Positions 30,805-40,188 of a DNA stretch of 52,868 nucleotides are shown piece by piece (the stretch's first letter is position 1; every line of letters begins with the position of its first letter). This stretch comes from Stentor roeselii. Lineage: Eukaryota; Ciliophora; Heterotrichea; Heterotrichida; Stentoridae. The position numbers and the translations under genes were made by a program. The notes beneath the pieces were generated by a model, which worked only from the letters and a program-made list of their open reading frames with translations, did no database searches and was not told the DNA's origin. Location of the stretch: positions 1 through 52,868 of the forward strand of contig RSEH01000297.1 of the NCBI GenBank assembly GCA_006503475.1. Direction: 5' to 3'.

Positions 30805-33344
30805 TTAAAGGTCTACTTTTCCTGGCTCGTCTAGGTCTTCTATTTCTTCTTCGGAGGACTTTGGCTCGTCAAGGTTTTCGATTTCTTCCTCGTCTTCTGA
30901 AGGCTCGTCTTCGGGAATGACGATTTCAGGTTCGACGATAGGTTCACTTGGAAGAATTTCCATGTTTTTCCTGAGGACTGTGTACATTCTTTCTGTGAAG
31001 TCGAAGTCCTCGATGACGTTGAAGCCGCTACTGACTAAAGCGCTTTCATAGAGTAACCATGCGTAATCTTCTAGTTGTTTTGAAGGCTCTTCTACTCGTG
31101 ATAAAAGTTTCTTTATTGTAGGGTGTGAAGGGTTTATTTCAAGAGTCTTTCTTGGAGTGTAGTGCTCTGGGATCTTTTGTTGGTTTGAGTAAGTCTGTGC
31201 TTTGCTTATACGCCACATGTTTGCTGTGTAAGTGTTTTCAGAAGTGCTGATTACGACTGGGTCTTCTACGAGTCTTCGAGAAACTGTTACTTTTTCCACG
31301 TTTTTTCCAAGGACTTTCTTCCACCAGTCACAAAGAGGTTGAAACAATTCTTTAATCTTAACTTCTTTTCTTTCCTCATAAGTTGTCTGAGTTCCTAAAT
31401 CAAGATCGCCTTTAGCAACATTTTTCACTTGTTTATCGCCATATTCCTTGAAATAAGTCCAGGTGAACTCATCAAGAGGGTCATCCAACAAGATGACTTC
31501 ATATCCAAGTTTATTTAAATTCTGTATCATTGGCGAGTTTTTCATCAAGTCAATAGACTCCCCAGCCATGAAATAAATAAACTCTTGATTAGCCGGCATT
31601 CTTTCAACATATTCTTCAAAAGTAGTGAGTCCAGAGATACTTTTAGTCGAGTGAAACTTTAACAATTTCAGAAGTTTCGCTCTGTTGTTAGAGTCTTCCA
31701 TGATGCCCATTTTGATATTTTTCGCGTAATGTTTCCAGAACTCGTCGTATCTGCCTTTGCCACTTTTTGAACTCCATCTAAGAAGAATTTGATATTCTTG
31801 GTCCAGGTCTTGTTTTAAAGTTTCATCATCAGAGTCAGTTTCGTAGTCTTCCTTTTCAGGTCTTTCAGCTTTCCAGTCATCTTTGTCTTCTGACAAGTCG
31901 ATAAGCATGTCGATCACTTTCTTTGTAAGTTTATTGCTGATGATTCTCATGATTCGCTGATGTTGCAAGTTTTCTCTGGAGACGTTCAAAGGCATGTCGT
32001 CTGAATGGATCACTCCTTTCAAGAAACTTAGGTATTTAGGGATTAGGTCTTTTGGACCATCTGCAATGAGCACTCTTCTCACGTAAAGTCGAACACCTGA
32101 TTTGTTTTTGTGGTAACTGTCAAACATTTCTGAAGGCGCTGCGTCGGGAATGAAGACTATTGCACGGAATTCTACTTCTCCTTCGCCGTGGAAGTGTAAG
32201 AAGTAAAGAGGTTCTGAACCGTCACGTTTTAAGGTTTGGTATAACTTTACGTAGTCTTTTACTCTGTTTTCTTTGGGGTCTTTGGTCCAGATGGCTTTTT
32301 GTGCGTTGACTTGTTCCCATTCCCAGACTTGGATTTTGTCTTTTTTGGTTTTTTCTTCTTTTTCTTTGGGTTCTTCTTCTTCATGTTCATGGTCATGTTC
32401 ATGTTCATGTTCATGGTCATGTCATGGTCATGTTCATGGTCATGTTGACCCTCTTTTTCCTCTTCTCTTCTCTTCTTCTCTTCCATCTCAGCACGTTCCC
32501 TTTCTTCCTGTTCTTCTTCAGTGATTCCCTTTTCCTCCCTTTCTTTCCTCTTCCTATCCTCCTCAGCTTTTTTCTTCTTAGCTTCTTTTTCCTCTTCCTC
32601 TTGAATCTCCTGTTCAGTCATAGGCCTGTCGATCCACTTATCCTTCTGACTATAAAGAAAAATAGGATAATCAATAAACTCAGAATAATCCTTGACAGTA
32701 TTCTTGATAGTCTCTTGCATTAAAAACTCCTCAGCGTCTTGTTTGAGTTCTAAAATAATTTCAGTTCCTCTTCCAAGGGTGTTGCCTCGAGGGTCTTTCT
32801 TTACAGCGAATTGTGGTCCTGCTGATGAAATCCAAATCCACTGGTCGTCGTCGTCGTGCTTTGAAATGACTGTCACTTTGTCTGCTGCGAGGAAACAACT
32901 GTAAAATCCTACTCCGAATTGGCCAATTAGGTTAATACTGCCTCCTTTTGCTATTGCTTCTAAGAATTGAGTTGTTCCTGATTTTGCTACTGTTCCTAAC
33001 TTCTCGATTAAGTCGTTTCTGGTCATTCCGATACCTTTGTCTTGGATTGTTAAAGTCTTTTTGGACTCGTCGAAGGAAATTCGGATTTCTAGAGAACCGT
33101 AGTCCTTGTCTGGGTTTAGAAGGGCTAAAAACTTGATCTTGTCCATTGCATCTGAAGCGTTCGATATGAGTTCTCGAAGGAATACTTCTTTGTGGAGGTA
33201 CAAGGAGTTAATTATAATATCCATCAAACTTGCAACCTCAGCTTGGAACTCATACTTTTCACCAAGTTCATCTGACTGAGTCAGATCATTTTCGTCCTGG
33301 CTAAGTGCAAGAACAAAGAAGGCTAAAAGAAAGAGTTTAGACAT
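30805..33344 (-). CDS. HSP90B1: ER-type HSP90 (GRP94), one-base frameshift
   Basis: The N terminus [16 protein letters not shown] is a signal peptide. The GHKL ATPase domain follows ([35 protein letters not shown]). After a charged linker come the middle and C-terminal domains. The protein ends KVDL, a KDEL-type ER-retention signal. In the linker a His-Asp/His-Glu repeat changes frame near 32421: the N-terminal frame runs into Met-Thr/Met-Asn repeats and stops at 32259, while the correct continuation ([18 protein letters not shown], then the rest to 30805) is one base out. The total of 2540 nt is one short of a whole number of codons, so a single missing C in a GACCATGACC repeat explains it. 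No GT...AG intron is possible there. It is either an assembly indel or a real mutation. GRP94 folds secreted and membrane proteins. Confidence 0.88.
32381..32447. repeat. CATGAA/CATGAC hexamer microsatellite in HSP90
   Basis: On the coding strand this is a run of about ten hexamers, CATGAA or CATGAC, encoding His-Glu/His-Asp. One unit lacks a base (CATGACATGACC, near 32421), which causes the frameshift. Such tracts slip easily in replication and in assembly. Confidence 0.85.
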
Positions 33345-33349
33345 ATTTA

Positions 33350-34054
33350 TTACGTGTTATTTTTTGGTGCACAAGTGAATTCCCCAACATTTTTAACAAC
33401 CAAAGCCGCCCACTGAAGAACTCTAAGAATAGTTCGAGGTTTATCCGAAGTCTGAAAGTTAAGAAAAAGACTTTCTCTGTCAAGCTGATAAAAAATCTCA
33501 GGTTTATAAAAAAAGGGGTCAAAAGATTGAGTCTTAACATTAAACAGATAATAAATCGCAATAAGCCAGTCCCCAAGCGTGATAGTTTTCGCCCTTAAAA
33601 AGTTATCCAAGTCATTTCTTTTATCCTTATTCATGTTATAAACCGAAAGCCTGTAAAACCTTTCAAGCTCCTCAGGTGATTCAAGTTTTCCATAATGATA
33701 AGCCGGTAAAATTATTTTTTCATAGCGATGATTACCTTGTGTGTCAACATGATAAACCATTTTACTTTCCTTTTCCCAATTCGTGATTTCAAAAGTAGTC
33801 TCAAGTCCAAGTTTAAGCCTGTTGTAATGTTCATTCACGTAATGTTCCCTTCGACTCTTCATAACGAATTCAGGTGTCCAGTAGTTTCTTTCCCACTCCT
33901 CCATCCACCAGATCCGATACCCTTCTACAATAAAAACAGCAAAAGCAATAAAAGCTGCAGGAAGTCTTGCTCTTTTCACACCCTTTTCCTCTAAAATCCT
34001 TACACCTCTCAGATAAAGCTGGAGATTGGGACTTCTAATGGAGCTAAACCACAT
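33350..34054 (-). CDS. Small membrane protein, unknown
   Basis: The 234-residue protein has a basic N terminus and one clear hydrophobic segment (about 31-46, [13 protein letters not shown]) followed by an aromatic, acidic cluster ([15 protein letters not shown]). The rest is soluble and Tyr/Trp-rich, with a weaker hydrophobic patch at [13 protein letters not shown]. The N terminus could be a mitochondrial signal, and the shape resembles lineage-specific respiratory-complex subunits. That is speculative; no family was recognised. Its stop is 5 nt upstream of the HSP90 start, and its ATG is 3 nt after, and in frame with, the PH gene's stop codon. Confidence 0.65.
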   Translation of the reverse strand: MWFSSIRSPNLQLYLRGVRILEEKGVKRARLPAAFIAFAVFIVEGYRIWWMEEWERNYWTPEFVMKSRREHYVNEHYNRLKLGLETTFEITNWEKESKMVYHVDTQGNHRYEKIILPAYHYGKLESPEELERFYRLSVYNMNKDKRNDLDNFLRAKTITLGDWLIAIYYLFNVKTQSFDPFFYKPEIFYQLDRESLFLNFQTSDKPRTILRVLQWAALVVKNVGEFTCAPKNNT

Positions 34055-34057
34055 TAT

Positions 34058-34522
34058 TTAAATAAAAAAAGTCCTCTTCTCCAATAATTCAACTGTGTAG
34101 TTCAAAGCAATTGCCCAGGCCCGGAGCTCTTCATTTGTTTCAAAGCTTAAAAAGGCTTGATACCCGAAACTGTTTATTTGAAGGCAGTTGTGTCGGCCGT
34201 CGTGTCCTGTTACTTCAGAGATCGATATTTTGCAGTGTTTTAACGGGATTGAACCTGAGTCGACTGACTTTTCATCGAGTTTTAATATCAGACGGTCTGA
34301 GGTCAGCTGGGCGAAGCGCTTTTGCCAGGATCCTGAGAAGAGGCCGCAACACATACTTAGCCATGACGACTCTCGGATGAAGAGACTGCCTTCTTTTTTT
34401 TGACGGTCTTTTCGTGATGCGATTTTTTGAGCAAGTTCTTTTTCTAGTTGAGAGTCGTCAGTGTCGCTTAGGTCGGGGGGAGAGACTGAGTCGTCGAAGG
34501 AATAGGATCTGGGTCTTATCAT
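34058..34522 (-). CDS. PH-domain protein
   Basis: The 154-residue protein has a Ser/Asp-rich N terminus (about 1-30), a short coiled coil and a PH domain at about 43-150. KKEGSLFIRE opens it, WQKRFAQLTSDRLIL forms strands 2-3, and ELRAWAIALN is the C-terminal helix with the conserved Trp. PH domains bind phosphoinositides or proteins; the ligand is unknown. Its stop TAA is followed by ATA and then the ATG of the next gene in the same frame. A run of roughly 109-bp repeats lies directly upstream. Confidence 0.75.
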   Translation of the reverse strand: MIRPRSYSFDDSVSPPDLSDTDDSQLEKELAQKIASRKDRQKKEGSLFIRESSWLSMCCGLFSGSWQKRFAQLTSDRLILKLDEKSVDSGSIPLKHCKISISEVTGHDGRHNCLQINSFGYQAFLSFETNEELRAWAIALNYTVELLEKRTFFI

Positions 34523-34535
34523 TTTTTATTTAGGG

Positions 34536-35065
34536 AATTTTGGGAACACCCTGGAGGTTGAGATTGGATTTTTTGATGATAGGATTTTTTTGGATTTAGG
34601 TTATTTGATGAAGGATTATGGATTTATTGAGATTTTAGTTTGGTGAAATTTGATAACACCCTGGATTTTAGATGAGATTGTTGAATGATAAGATTTTTTA
34701 GTATTTAGGTTATTAGATGAGAGATTAAGGGTTTATTGAGATTTTATTTAGTAGATTTTTATAACACCCTGGAGGTTTAGATGGGATTGTTGAATGATAG
34801 GATTTTTAGTATCTAGGTTATTTGTGAAAGATTATGGGTTTATTGAGATTTTATTTAGGTAGAATTTTGATAACACCCTGGAGGTTTAGATGGGATTGTT
34901 GAATTGTAGGATTTTTTTGTATTTAGGTCATTTGATGAAAGATGATGGTTTTGCTAAGATTCATTTAGGTGGAATTTTGATAACACCCTGGAGATTCGAG
35001 ATGGGATTGTAGAATGATAGAATATTTTAGTATTTAGGTCATTTGATGAAAGATGATGTGCTAGA
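34536..35065. repeat. Five-copy 109-bp tandem array with telomere-like octamer
   Basis: Five copies of a roughly 109-bp unit lie between the divergent PH and RRM-KH genes. The best-conserved core is TAACACCCTGGA, at 34654, 34762, 34871 and 34981; the first copy at 34545 reads GAACACCCTGGA. TAACACCC is one permuted telomere unit of this chromosome. Other shared words are GATGGGATTGTTGAATGAT, GTATTTAGGT and ATTTGATGAAAG. The copies differ by scattered substitutions and short indels. On the strand leading into the PH gene the core reads AGGGTGTTA. Confidence 0.88.
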
Positions 35066-35270
35066 TAGGCTTAAGGTGTAAGGAAAGTCAACCTAAAATT
35101 ATTTATTCTTATGATTAAAATTATTCAACTACTATTCATTAAAATTGATAAAGTCCTTAAAAACTCAATATTTACCTAAATTCTCTTCTATTTAACAATA
35201 AACCCAAAACTCCTACAGACTAATCTCTACCATTTTTCCATTTTCAACTTTCATATATTCAAATTTAAAA

Positions 35271-36020
35271 ATGCAAGATCCTTTCTCCCGAGAACGAATT
35301 TTCTCCCTGCTCAGCGACCAGTCAATCCGTCAAACAGTGACCGAGACCTTAAAATCCCAAAAGCTCTTCACTTCCCCAGCAACCTTAAAAGCAGAAGTAA
35401 TTTCCTCCCCATTGATCAACCCATGTTCCGAAGACATCGAAAAAGTCTTTTCTTATTTCGGAGAAGTATCAGACCTAAGACTATCATCAACAACAGCTTT
35501 TATCATATTTAAAGACCCTGTTTCTGCCTTTTTTGCCCAAAAAGTGCTGAACGGTAAAGAAATCCCTGAACTAAGAATTACTTTCGAAGTGACTTGGCAT
35601 GTTGAAGAAAGAAGAAGGGTGCCTTTCGCTGATATTCAAAACACGAGCAGCTCTAAACTCACTGCAAGGTTTGATATCATGGTGGAAAATGATGAAGAGT
35701 TTCAGGTGGCAAGACGTATCATTGGGGCGAAGGGCATTAATATGAAGACTATCGTTGAAAAGTGCTGCAAAGGCATGAATGGACCTGCTCATGATATTGT
35801 CAAGCTTAGGCTTAGGGGAAAAGGCTCTGGGTTTAAGGAAGGACCGGAAAGAATAGAAAGCTCTGATCGTTTACATATTTGTATCAGCTCTAAATATAAT
35901 GACCGGCTTCAGATGGCCGCTGCGGAAGTAGAGAGACTTATTGACTCGGTTTATGTGGAATATGATTTGTTTAGAAGGGCTAAAGGACTACCGCCTACCT
36001 TTTTTAAAACTAAATTATAG
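35271..36020 (+). CDS. RRM plus KH RNA-binding protein
   Basis: The 249-residue protein has an RRM-like fold at about 45-105 (EDIEKVFSYFGEVSDLRL and TTAFIIFKDPVSAFFAQKVLNG are the RNP-type strands). A KH domain follows at about 133-230, with the GAKG loop in RRIIGAKGINMKTIVEKC and the LRLRGKGSGFKEGPERIES and DRLHICISS segments typical of the KHDC4/BBP-type extended KH fold. It probably binds mRNA. RRM plus this KH type is found in ciliates and other protists. It ends in TAG, 15 bp from the stop of the convergent dehydratase gene. Confidence 0.8.
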   Translation: MQDPFSRERIFSLLSDQSIRQTVTETLKSQKLFTSPATLKAEVISSPLINPCSEDIEKVFSYFGEVSDLRLSSTTAFIIFKDPVSAFFAQKVLNGKEIPELRITFEVTWHVEERRRVPFADIQNTSSSKLTARFDIMVENDEEFQVARRIIGAKGINMKTIVEKCCKGMNGPAHDIVKLRLRGKGSGFKEGPERIESSDRLHICISSKYNDRLQMAAAEVERLIDSVYVEYDLFRRAKGLPPTFFKTKL

Positions 36021-36035
36021 AATTGATTGAGATAG

Positions 36036-36698
36036 TTAGGATGTCTTGGCTTTTTGAAGTTTCCTCTTCCTCTGCCCAAGCATATAATTATACAAGTAAG
36101 GAGATCCAAAGACATACCCAGGCAAAACAGAAATCCAAATAAAATACAAATAATCAAAGCTAAAATTGTAACTATTCGGCATTTCAAGCGAAAACACTCT
36201 AGGACAGCACTTTTCAATAACAGGCATTGCATCCAACAAGCAAAGCAACTCAGAGCTGATACCCAAAGGATACAAAACAACAAATCCAGAATACCTGATC
36301 CAAGTGACAATCTGATTATTCCCAACCAAGTCACTATAAAGATAATTTCCATATCTAATGCATTCCGCGACACTCCACATCAAACAAGCAGAAAACACCC
36401 AAAACGACTACTTAAAACTTACACCCTTCACCAGGTCCATCACGCCGTAAACTGCCCAAAGTCTGCTGAAGATCTGCATCGTCGTCGGGACTAGTGGAGA
36501 AGGAGAAATTCCTACCGCAGCGTGAATGATCTGATTGGAAAGTACTTCGAAAAACATCAGGGTTTGAGCTAGTTTCAAGTGAATCTCTATTGATTGGTCT
36601 GTGTAAAATGATGAGGGATTTGAAAGAAGGCATCGAAGGAGAAGAGAGGACCAGGAGGTTAACTGGATCATGTTGTAAGTTCTTAGATATGCTTTCAT
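36036..36698 (-). CDS. 3-hydroxyacyl-CoA dehydratase (PTPLA/HACD family), one intron
   Basis: Joining 36698-36423 and 36407-36036 gives 215 residues, normal for the family. The protein is multi-pass. Hallmarks are SRLWAVYGVMD, AECIRYGNYLY, IRYSGFVVLYPLGISSELL and the Lys/Arg-rich ER-retrieval tail. The catalytic pair Y138 and E145 is present with family spacing. The enzyme removes water from 3-hydroxyacyl-CoA, the third step of very-long-chain fatty-acid elongation in the ER. Intron GTAAGTTTTAAGTAG interrupts the gene; retained, it would end translation after Lys-Gly. A 59-bp tandem duplication lies upstream. Confidence 0.9.
36408..36422 (-). other. 15-nt intron (phase 0) in HACD
   Basis: On the coding strand it is GTAAGTTTTAAGTAG. 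Removing it joins the conserved DLVKG and FWVFSACLMWSVAE parts in frame. Confidence 0.92.
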
Positions 36699-36726
36699 TT
36701 ATAGTAGGGTGAATGTTGGAGTGTAT

Positions 36727-36861
36727 TTTGATGATTTATTATTTTGGGTGATGTGGTTTATGGAATTATGGGGAAAGTTTAGGGATTTGATAATTTATTA
36801 TTTTGGGTGATGTGGTTTAGGGAATTATGGGGAAAGTTTAGGGATTTGATAATTTATGATG
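36727..36861. repeat. 59-bp tandem duplication
   Basis: Two nearly identical 59-bp copies (36727-36785 and 36786-36844) and the start of a third. The shared core includes ATTTTGGGTGATGTGGTTTA and GGAATTATGGGGAAAG. They lie in the promoter-side flank of the minus-strand dehydratase gene and are C-poor on the plus strand. Confidence 0.85.
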
Positions 36862-37487
36862 TTTTTATTTGGATTAGGGTTGATAAGTGAGATTTTGATG
36901 ACATTTGGATATTTATTTGTGAGGGAAATTTTATTTAAAGGGATATGTGGTGTTTTAGATTATTTCACAAGGAATAGATTGAGTTTAAGGGATAATTTCT
37001 TAGATATAAACAATAAATTATAGAATTAAACAGTTTAGTCATGGTGATCCATAATGTAAATAATGAGATAGTTGATTATTAGTCAATTAAAATTACTTCG
37101 TTTATCAAAACATTTTTGATACTAAATCTCTTTCTTGAATCAGCTCTTTATAAAATTAAATTATCATTCTATTCACAAGTAATATCTTAAATAACAAACA
37201 ATCATTAACATCTGCTTAATAATCCCTTTAATTTACTATAATTTTTCATACTAACACTCAAACATCCAATTCACGAAAATTTCAAACCTGTTAAAATTTA
37301 TAAGCAAAATTTATAACATCCAATAATTTTACAGTCCATTAAAATTTCGTCTTCAAATCTTTCTAAAATAATCGCACCTCGGATCTTTCTCTGATGAAAA
37401 CCTAAAAAACCTTCAAAAACATATAACATGAATAATACCATCAAACTCTTACCATCTTCCATCCCAAATCGAATATTATTCCTATAA
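36862..37487. promoter_or_regulatory. Divergent intergenic DNA
   Basis: It lies between the dehydratase gene (minus) and the multi-pass gene (plus). AT-rich, with a C-rich G-poor leader on the plus strand near 37230-37480. A minus-strand open stretch here is judged spurious. Confidence 0.4.
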
Positions 37488-38210
37488 ATGGATTCTCTAG
37501 AAGACAACCCAAGAACCTTCAAAGACAATGCAAAAATTACAGTATTTCACTTAATCCTACTAACCGATATGTGCTTATTCGTATCAGCAACTCTTAACGC
37601 TCACTTGCATTTCCTTTCAACTTGGGACTCTAAATGTGGGAACAGTTCAGAAAACTCATCATTGCGGACCTGGTCAACAGTTGGCTACTCTCTTCGCTTG
37701 TTGTTTACGTTAGTCTTTTTTCTATCAAAAGTCAGAACATTGTACTTTTTTTTATCTTCCAAGGAAAAATTCCCGAAAATTGGTGCTTATTATTCTCCAC
37801 TGATGTCAACTCTATTGCTAATAGTTATTGTTTATGATTTCTCGTCTTGCAGGCAACTTAGTGATATTTTTTCGATCAGGTCAGCTCAGAGACTGGTCTC
37901 TTGGTACACGATCTTAGTTTTTGCCTTTTTAAGCGGGTTGATAGTTTTGCAGCTTTATATTTGGGCTACGAACAGGAATAAGAAAAATAAAGCGATTGTT
38001 GCACTGAAGGTAATTATCGGAATTTTATATGTTATTGGATGCCTCGTAGGAGTTCTGGCAAACTTTGAGATGCTAAAAAAAGGAAAAATCACGTATTTTG
38101 CAGCTTTTGATCTGTATTCTTTCGTGATTTGCGGAATAATGACAGCAGCTACAGCGGTGAAAAGGTGTAAAAGTCTCAGAAATCCTGATGCTGCTATAGC
38201 AAGTCTTTAG
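37488..38210 (+). CDS. Multi-pass membrane protein, unknown
   Basis: The 240-residue protein has about six hydrophobic segments (near 20-40, 70-88, 107-122, 138-160, 173-195 and 203-225) and short polar ends. The first loop has potential N-glycosylation sites (GNSSENSS). The tail is basic. I do not recognise a family; the even spacing suggests a small tetraspan- or hexaspan-like protein of the endomembrane system. It is a single exon ending in TAG, 44 bp from the convergent PPIL6-like gene. Confidence 0.65.
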   Translation: MDSLEDNPRTFKDNAKITVFHLILLTDMCLFVSATLNAHLHFLSTWDSKCGNSSENSSLRTWSTVGYSLRLLFTLVFFLSKVRTLYFFLSSKEKFPKIGAYYSPLMSTLLLIVIVYDFSSCRQLSDIFSIRSAQRLVSWYTILVFAFLSGLIVLQLYIWATNRNKKNKAIVALKVIIGILYVIGCLVGVLANFEMLKKGKITYFAAFDLYSFVICGIMTAATAVKRCKSLRNPDAAIASL

Positions 38211-38254
38211 TAATCTAATATTTTATTGGTAATACTCAAGACATTAAGAATTAA

Positions 38255-39277
38255 CTAATCTGCAGTCATCGAAGCGATCATTTCAGCGATCATATTTCGT
38301 ATAGCCTTCTGTTGTTCAAGTTCTTGTTTACAAATTTCTATTTCTTTCAAGATATCCAGTCTCCTCTGCGAAAGAGTTTCCATATCAGCATTTTCCAATT
38401 TGCTAGATCCATGAAATTTATGCGATTTAGGCCTAGACTCTCCAGCAGTGGGCATCAAAATATTCAAATAATTCTGACTTTTCGTGATAACAACAGTAGT
38501 AACAGGTCTCTGACTATTACAAGGAATAGCTCCAAGATTTCTAATAACTTCCATCCCTTCCACAACCCTTCCAAAAGCGACCATTCTTCCATCCAAATGT
38601 GGTAAAGGTCTCAAAGTAATATAAAAAACACTTCCATTTTGTCCTCTATCAAATTTGCTCATTCCGACAACTCCAGGTCGATTATGTTTAAAGCTATAAT
38701 TTTCATCATCAAAAAACTCTCCAAATATCGAACTATGCGACTTATTGCTTCCAGTTTGAATAAATCCTCCTTCAATATACCCATCTTGAACAACACGGTG
38801 AATAGTGGTGCCTTGATAAGTGAGTTCTTTATAACCGTTTGCCAACTGCCAGAAATTATCTGAAGTCCTTGGACAGTTCTGCTTGTCTAACTCGATGACG
38901 ACTTTTTTTTCGCTTCCTTCACCGATTTTAATATGCCAAAGGACGTATTGTTTTGATGGGGAAGAAATCATTTGGATATAACTGCTCTCTGCCTCTGCCA
39001 GGTATGTCGCTTGATTACCAACTTCAATGTATTTGTATTTTTCTACTGCTAGTTGGCATAACTCACTTGTACCGCCAATGCAATGGTTGTCGATGAAGAC
39101 TAATGTTTCTGTTGATGGGTCTTGCTTGTTACGCCGTTTTAGCTGGAATTGCTCCCAGTCAGTTTCGAACATTCCTTCTGAATGACTTCGGATCTCGTTT
39201 TGAAGACCGGTTAGAATTGACTTTCCTTGGTGAAAGGATGCTGATCTTATCAAACCGTATAACTCGATGTAGGACAT
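38255..39277 (-). CDS. PPIL6: PPIL6-like cyclophilin
   Basis: The 340-residue protein has an N-terminal domain (about 1-105) that matches the thioredoxin-like front part of PPIL6 (LVFIDNHCIGG, ELCQLAVEKYKYIEV). A cyclophilin-type peptidyl-prolyl isomerase domain follows at about 110-270: VVIELDKQNCPRTSDNFW, TIHRVVQDGYIEGG, GVVGMSKFDRGQNGSVFYIT and HLDGRMVAFGRVVEG. The active-site region keeps FxIT-type spacing (SVFYIT), but the first Arg-Phe pair is altered. A coiled-coil tail follows at about 300-335. PPIL6 is associated with motile cilia in animals, which suits a ciliate; here that is inference. Single exon, ends in TAG. Confidence 0.82.
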   Translation of the reverse strand: MSYIELYGLIRSASFHQGKSILTGLQNEIRSHSEGMFETDWEQFQLKRRNKQDPSTETLVFIDNHCIGGTSELCQLAVEKYKYIEVGNQATYLAEAESSYIQMISSPSKQYVLWHIKIGEGSEKKVVIELDKQNCPRTSDNFWQLANGYKELTYQGTTIHRVVQDGYIEGGFIQTGSNKSHSSIFGEFFDDENYSFKHNRPGVVGMSKFDRGQNGSVFYITLRPLPHLDGRMVAFGRVVEGMEVIRNLGAIPCNSQRPVTTVVITKSQNYLNILMPTAGESRPKSHKFHGSSKLENADMETLSQRRLDILKEIEICKQELEQQKAIRNMIAEMIASMTAD

Positions 39278-39418
39278 TTATTCAAATGGATTGCTGATTG
39301 AAAAATGAAACTTGACTTGTTTGGTTTGAATGAATATGGAAATGACTAAACACGAGTTAAAATAAACAAACATGATAAAAACACCAACCATAAATCACTC
39401 CCTCCAATTCCCAAATAA

Positions 39419-40162
39419 ATGGAACTATATTGGACACTCTGGTACGGTTTTTTGACAGCAGGTCTATCAGTGATTCCAATCCTTTTAATAATCCCAGCGC
39501 CATACGGAAAGTTTACGCGAAAAGGTTGGGGTCCAGAAGTATCCGGAAGGTACAGCTGGATGTTGCAGGAGTCTCCATGTTGCTTTTACGCGATTTACTA
39601 TCTAGTGACAAGCCCAGGCCTTTCCAATGAACAGTTCATGCTAATGATCATCTTCGCGATGCAGTATTATCAAAGAGCTTTTGTTTATGGATACCTGATG
39701 TCTCCCAAGTCAGTCACAACGATTCCAGTTGTTTTAAGTGCCATCGGCTTCAACCTGGTGAATGGCTTTTTACAATGTGGAGGAATTACTCAGTTTGATC
39801 CCCCTGGAAGCTCTTTTCAAGGTCCTCGCTTCTGGATTGGTATCTTTATTTGGGCTGTCGGGTCTATTAGTAATATTCACTGTGACCATCTGTTGAGGTC
39901 TTTGAGAAAACCTGGAGAGTCTGGGTATAAAATACCTTATGGCGGGATGTTCAAATACGTCTCAGCAGCAAACTACTTCTGCGAAAGTGTGATGTGGTTC
40001 GGTTGGGCAATAGCCTGCAGCAACAACAGCGGTTGGCTTTTCCTATTCATGACAATCTCAAACCTATTCCCACGAGCGTTAAGCCAGCACAAGTTTTACT
40101 TAGAGACATTCAAAGAGTACAAAGGTCTAAACCGCAAAGCCTACCTTCCGTTGATCATTTAA
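39419..40162 (+). CDS. Steroid 5-alpha-reductase-like enzyme
   Basis: The 247-residue multi-pass protein belongs to the 3-oxo-5-alpha-steroid 4-dehydrogenase family: PYGKFTRKGWGPEVSGRYSWM near the N terminus, YKIPYGGMFKYVSAANYFCES with the conserved Glu near 190, and the C-terminal RALSQHKFYLETFKEYKG block. Family members reduce a carbon-carbon double bond with NADPH in the ER (steroids, polyprenols or enoyl intermediates). The substrate cannot be told from sequence. Length is normal and it is a single exon. The next gene, SEC13, starts 26 bp after its stop. Confidence 0.9.
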   Translation: MELYWTLWYGFLTAGLSVIPILLIIPAPYGKFTRKGWGPEVSGRYSWMLQESPCCFYAIYYLVTSPGLSNEQFMLMIIFAMQYYQRAFVYGYLMSPKSVTTIPVVLSAIGFNLVNGFLQCGGITQFDPPGSSFQGPRFWIGIFIWAVGSISNIHCDHLLRSLRKPGESGYKIPYGGMFKYVSAANYFCESVMWFGWAIACSNNSGWLFLFMTISNLFPRALSQHKFYLETFKEYKGLNRKAYLPLII

Positions 40163-40188
40163 TAGTAGATTATTGAATGGGTTATAAA

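Noticed and set aside
32240-32450. Intron in HSP90 to explain the frame change
   Set aside because: The coding strand between the last stop of the second frame and the shared repeat has no GT donor, and 15- or 16-nt removal would not give the needed frame.
33350-34522. PH protein and membrane protein as one spliced gene
   Set aside because: They share a frame across TAA-ATA-ATG, but no GT...AG segment of 15 or 16 nt removes the stop.
37298-37528. Minus-strand ORF of 76 codons
   Set aside because: It overlaps the start of the plus-strand membrane protein and lies in its G-poor leader, which opens frames on the other strand.
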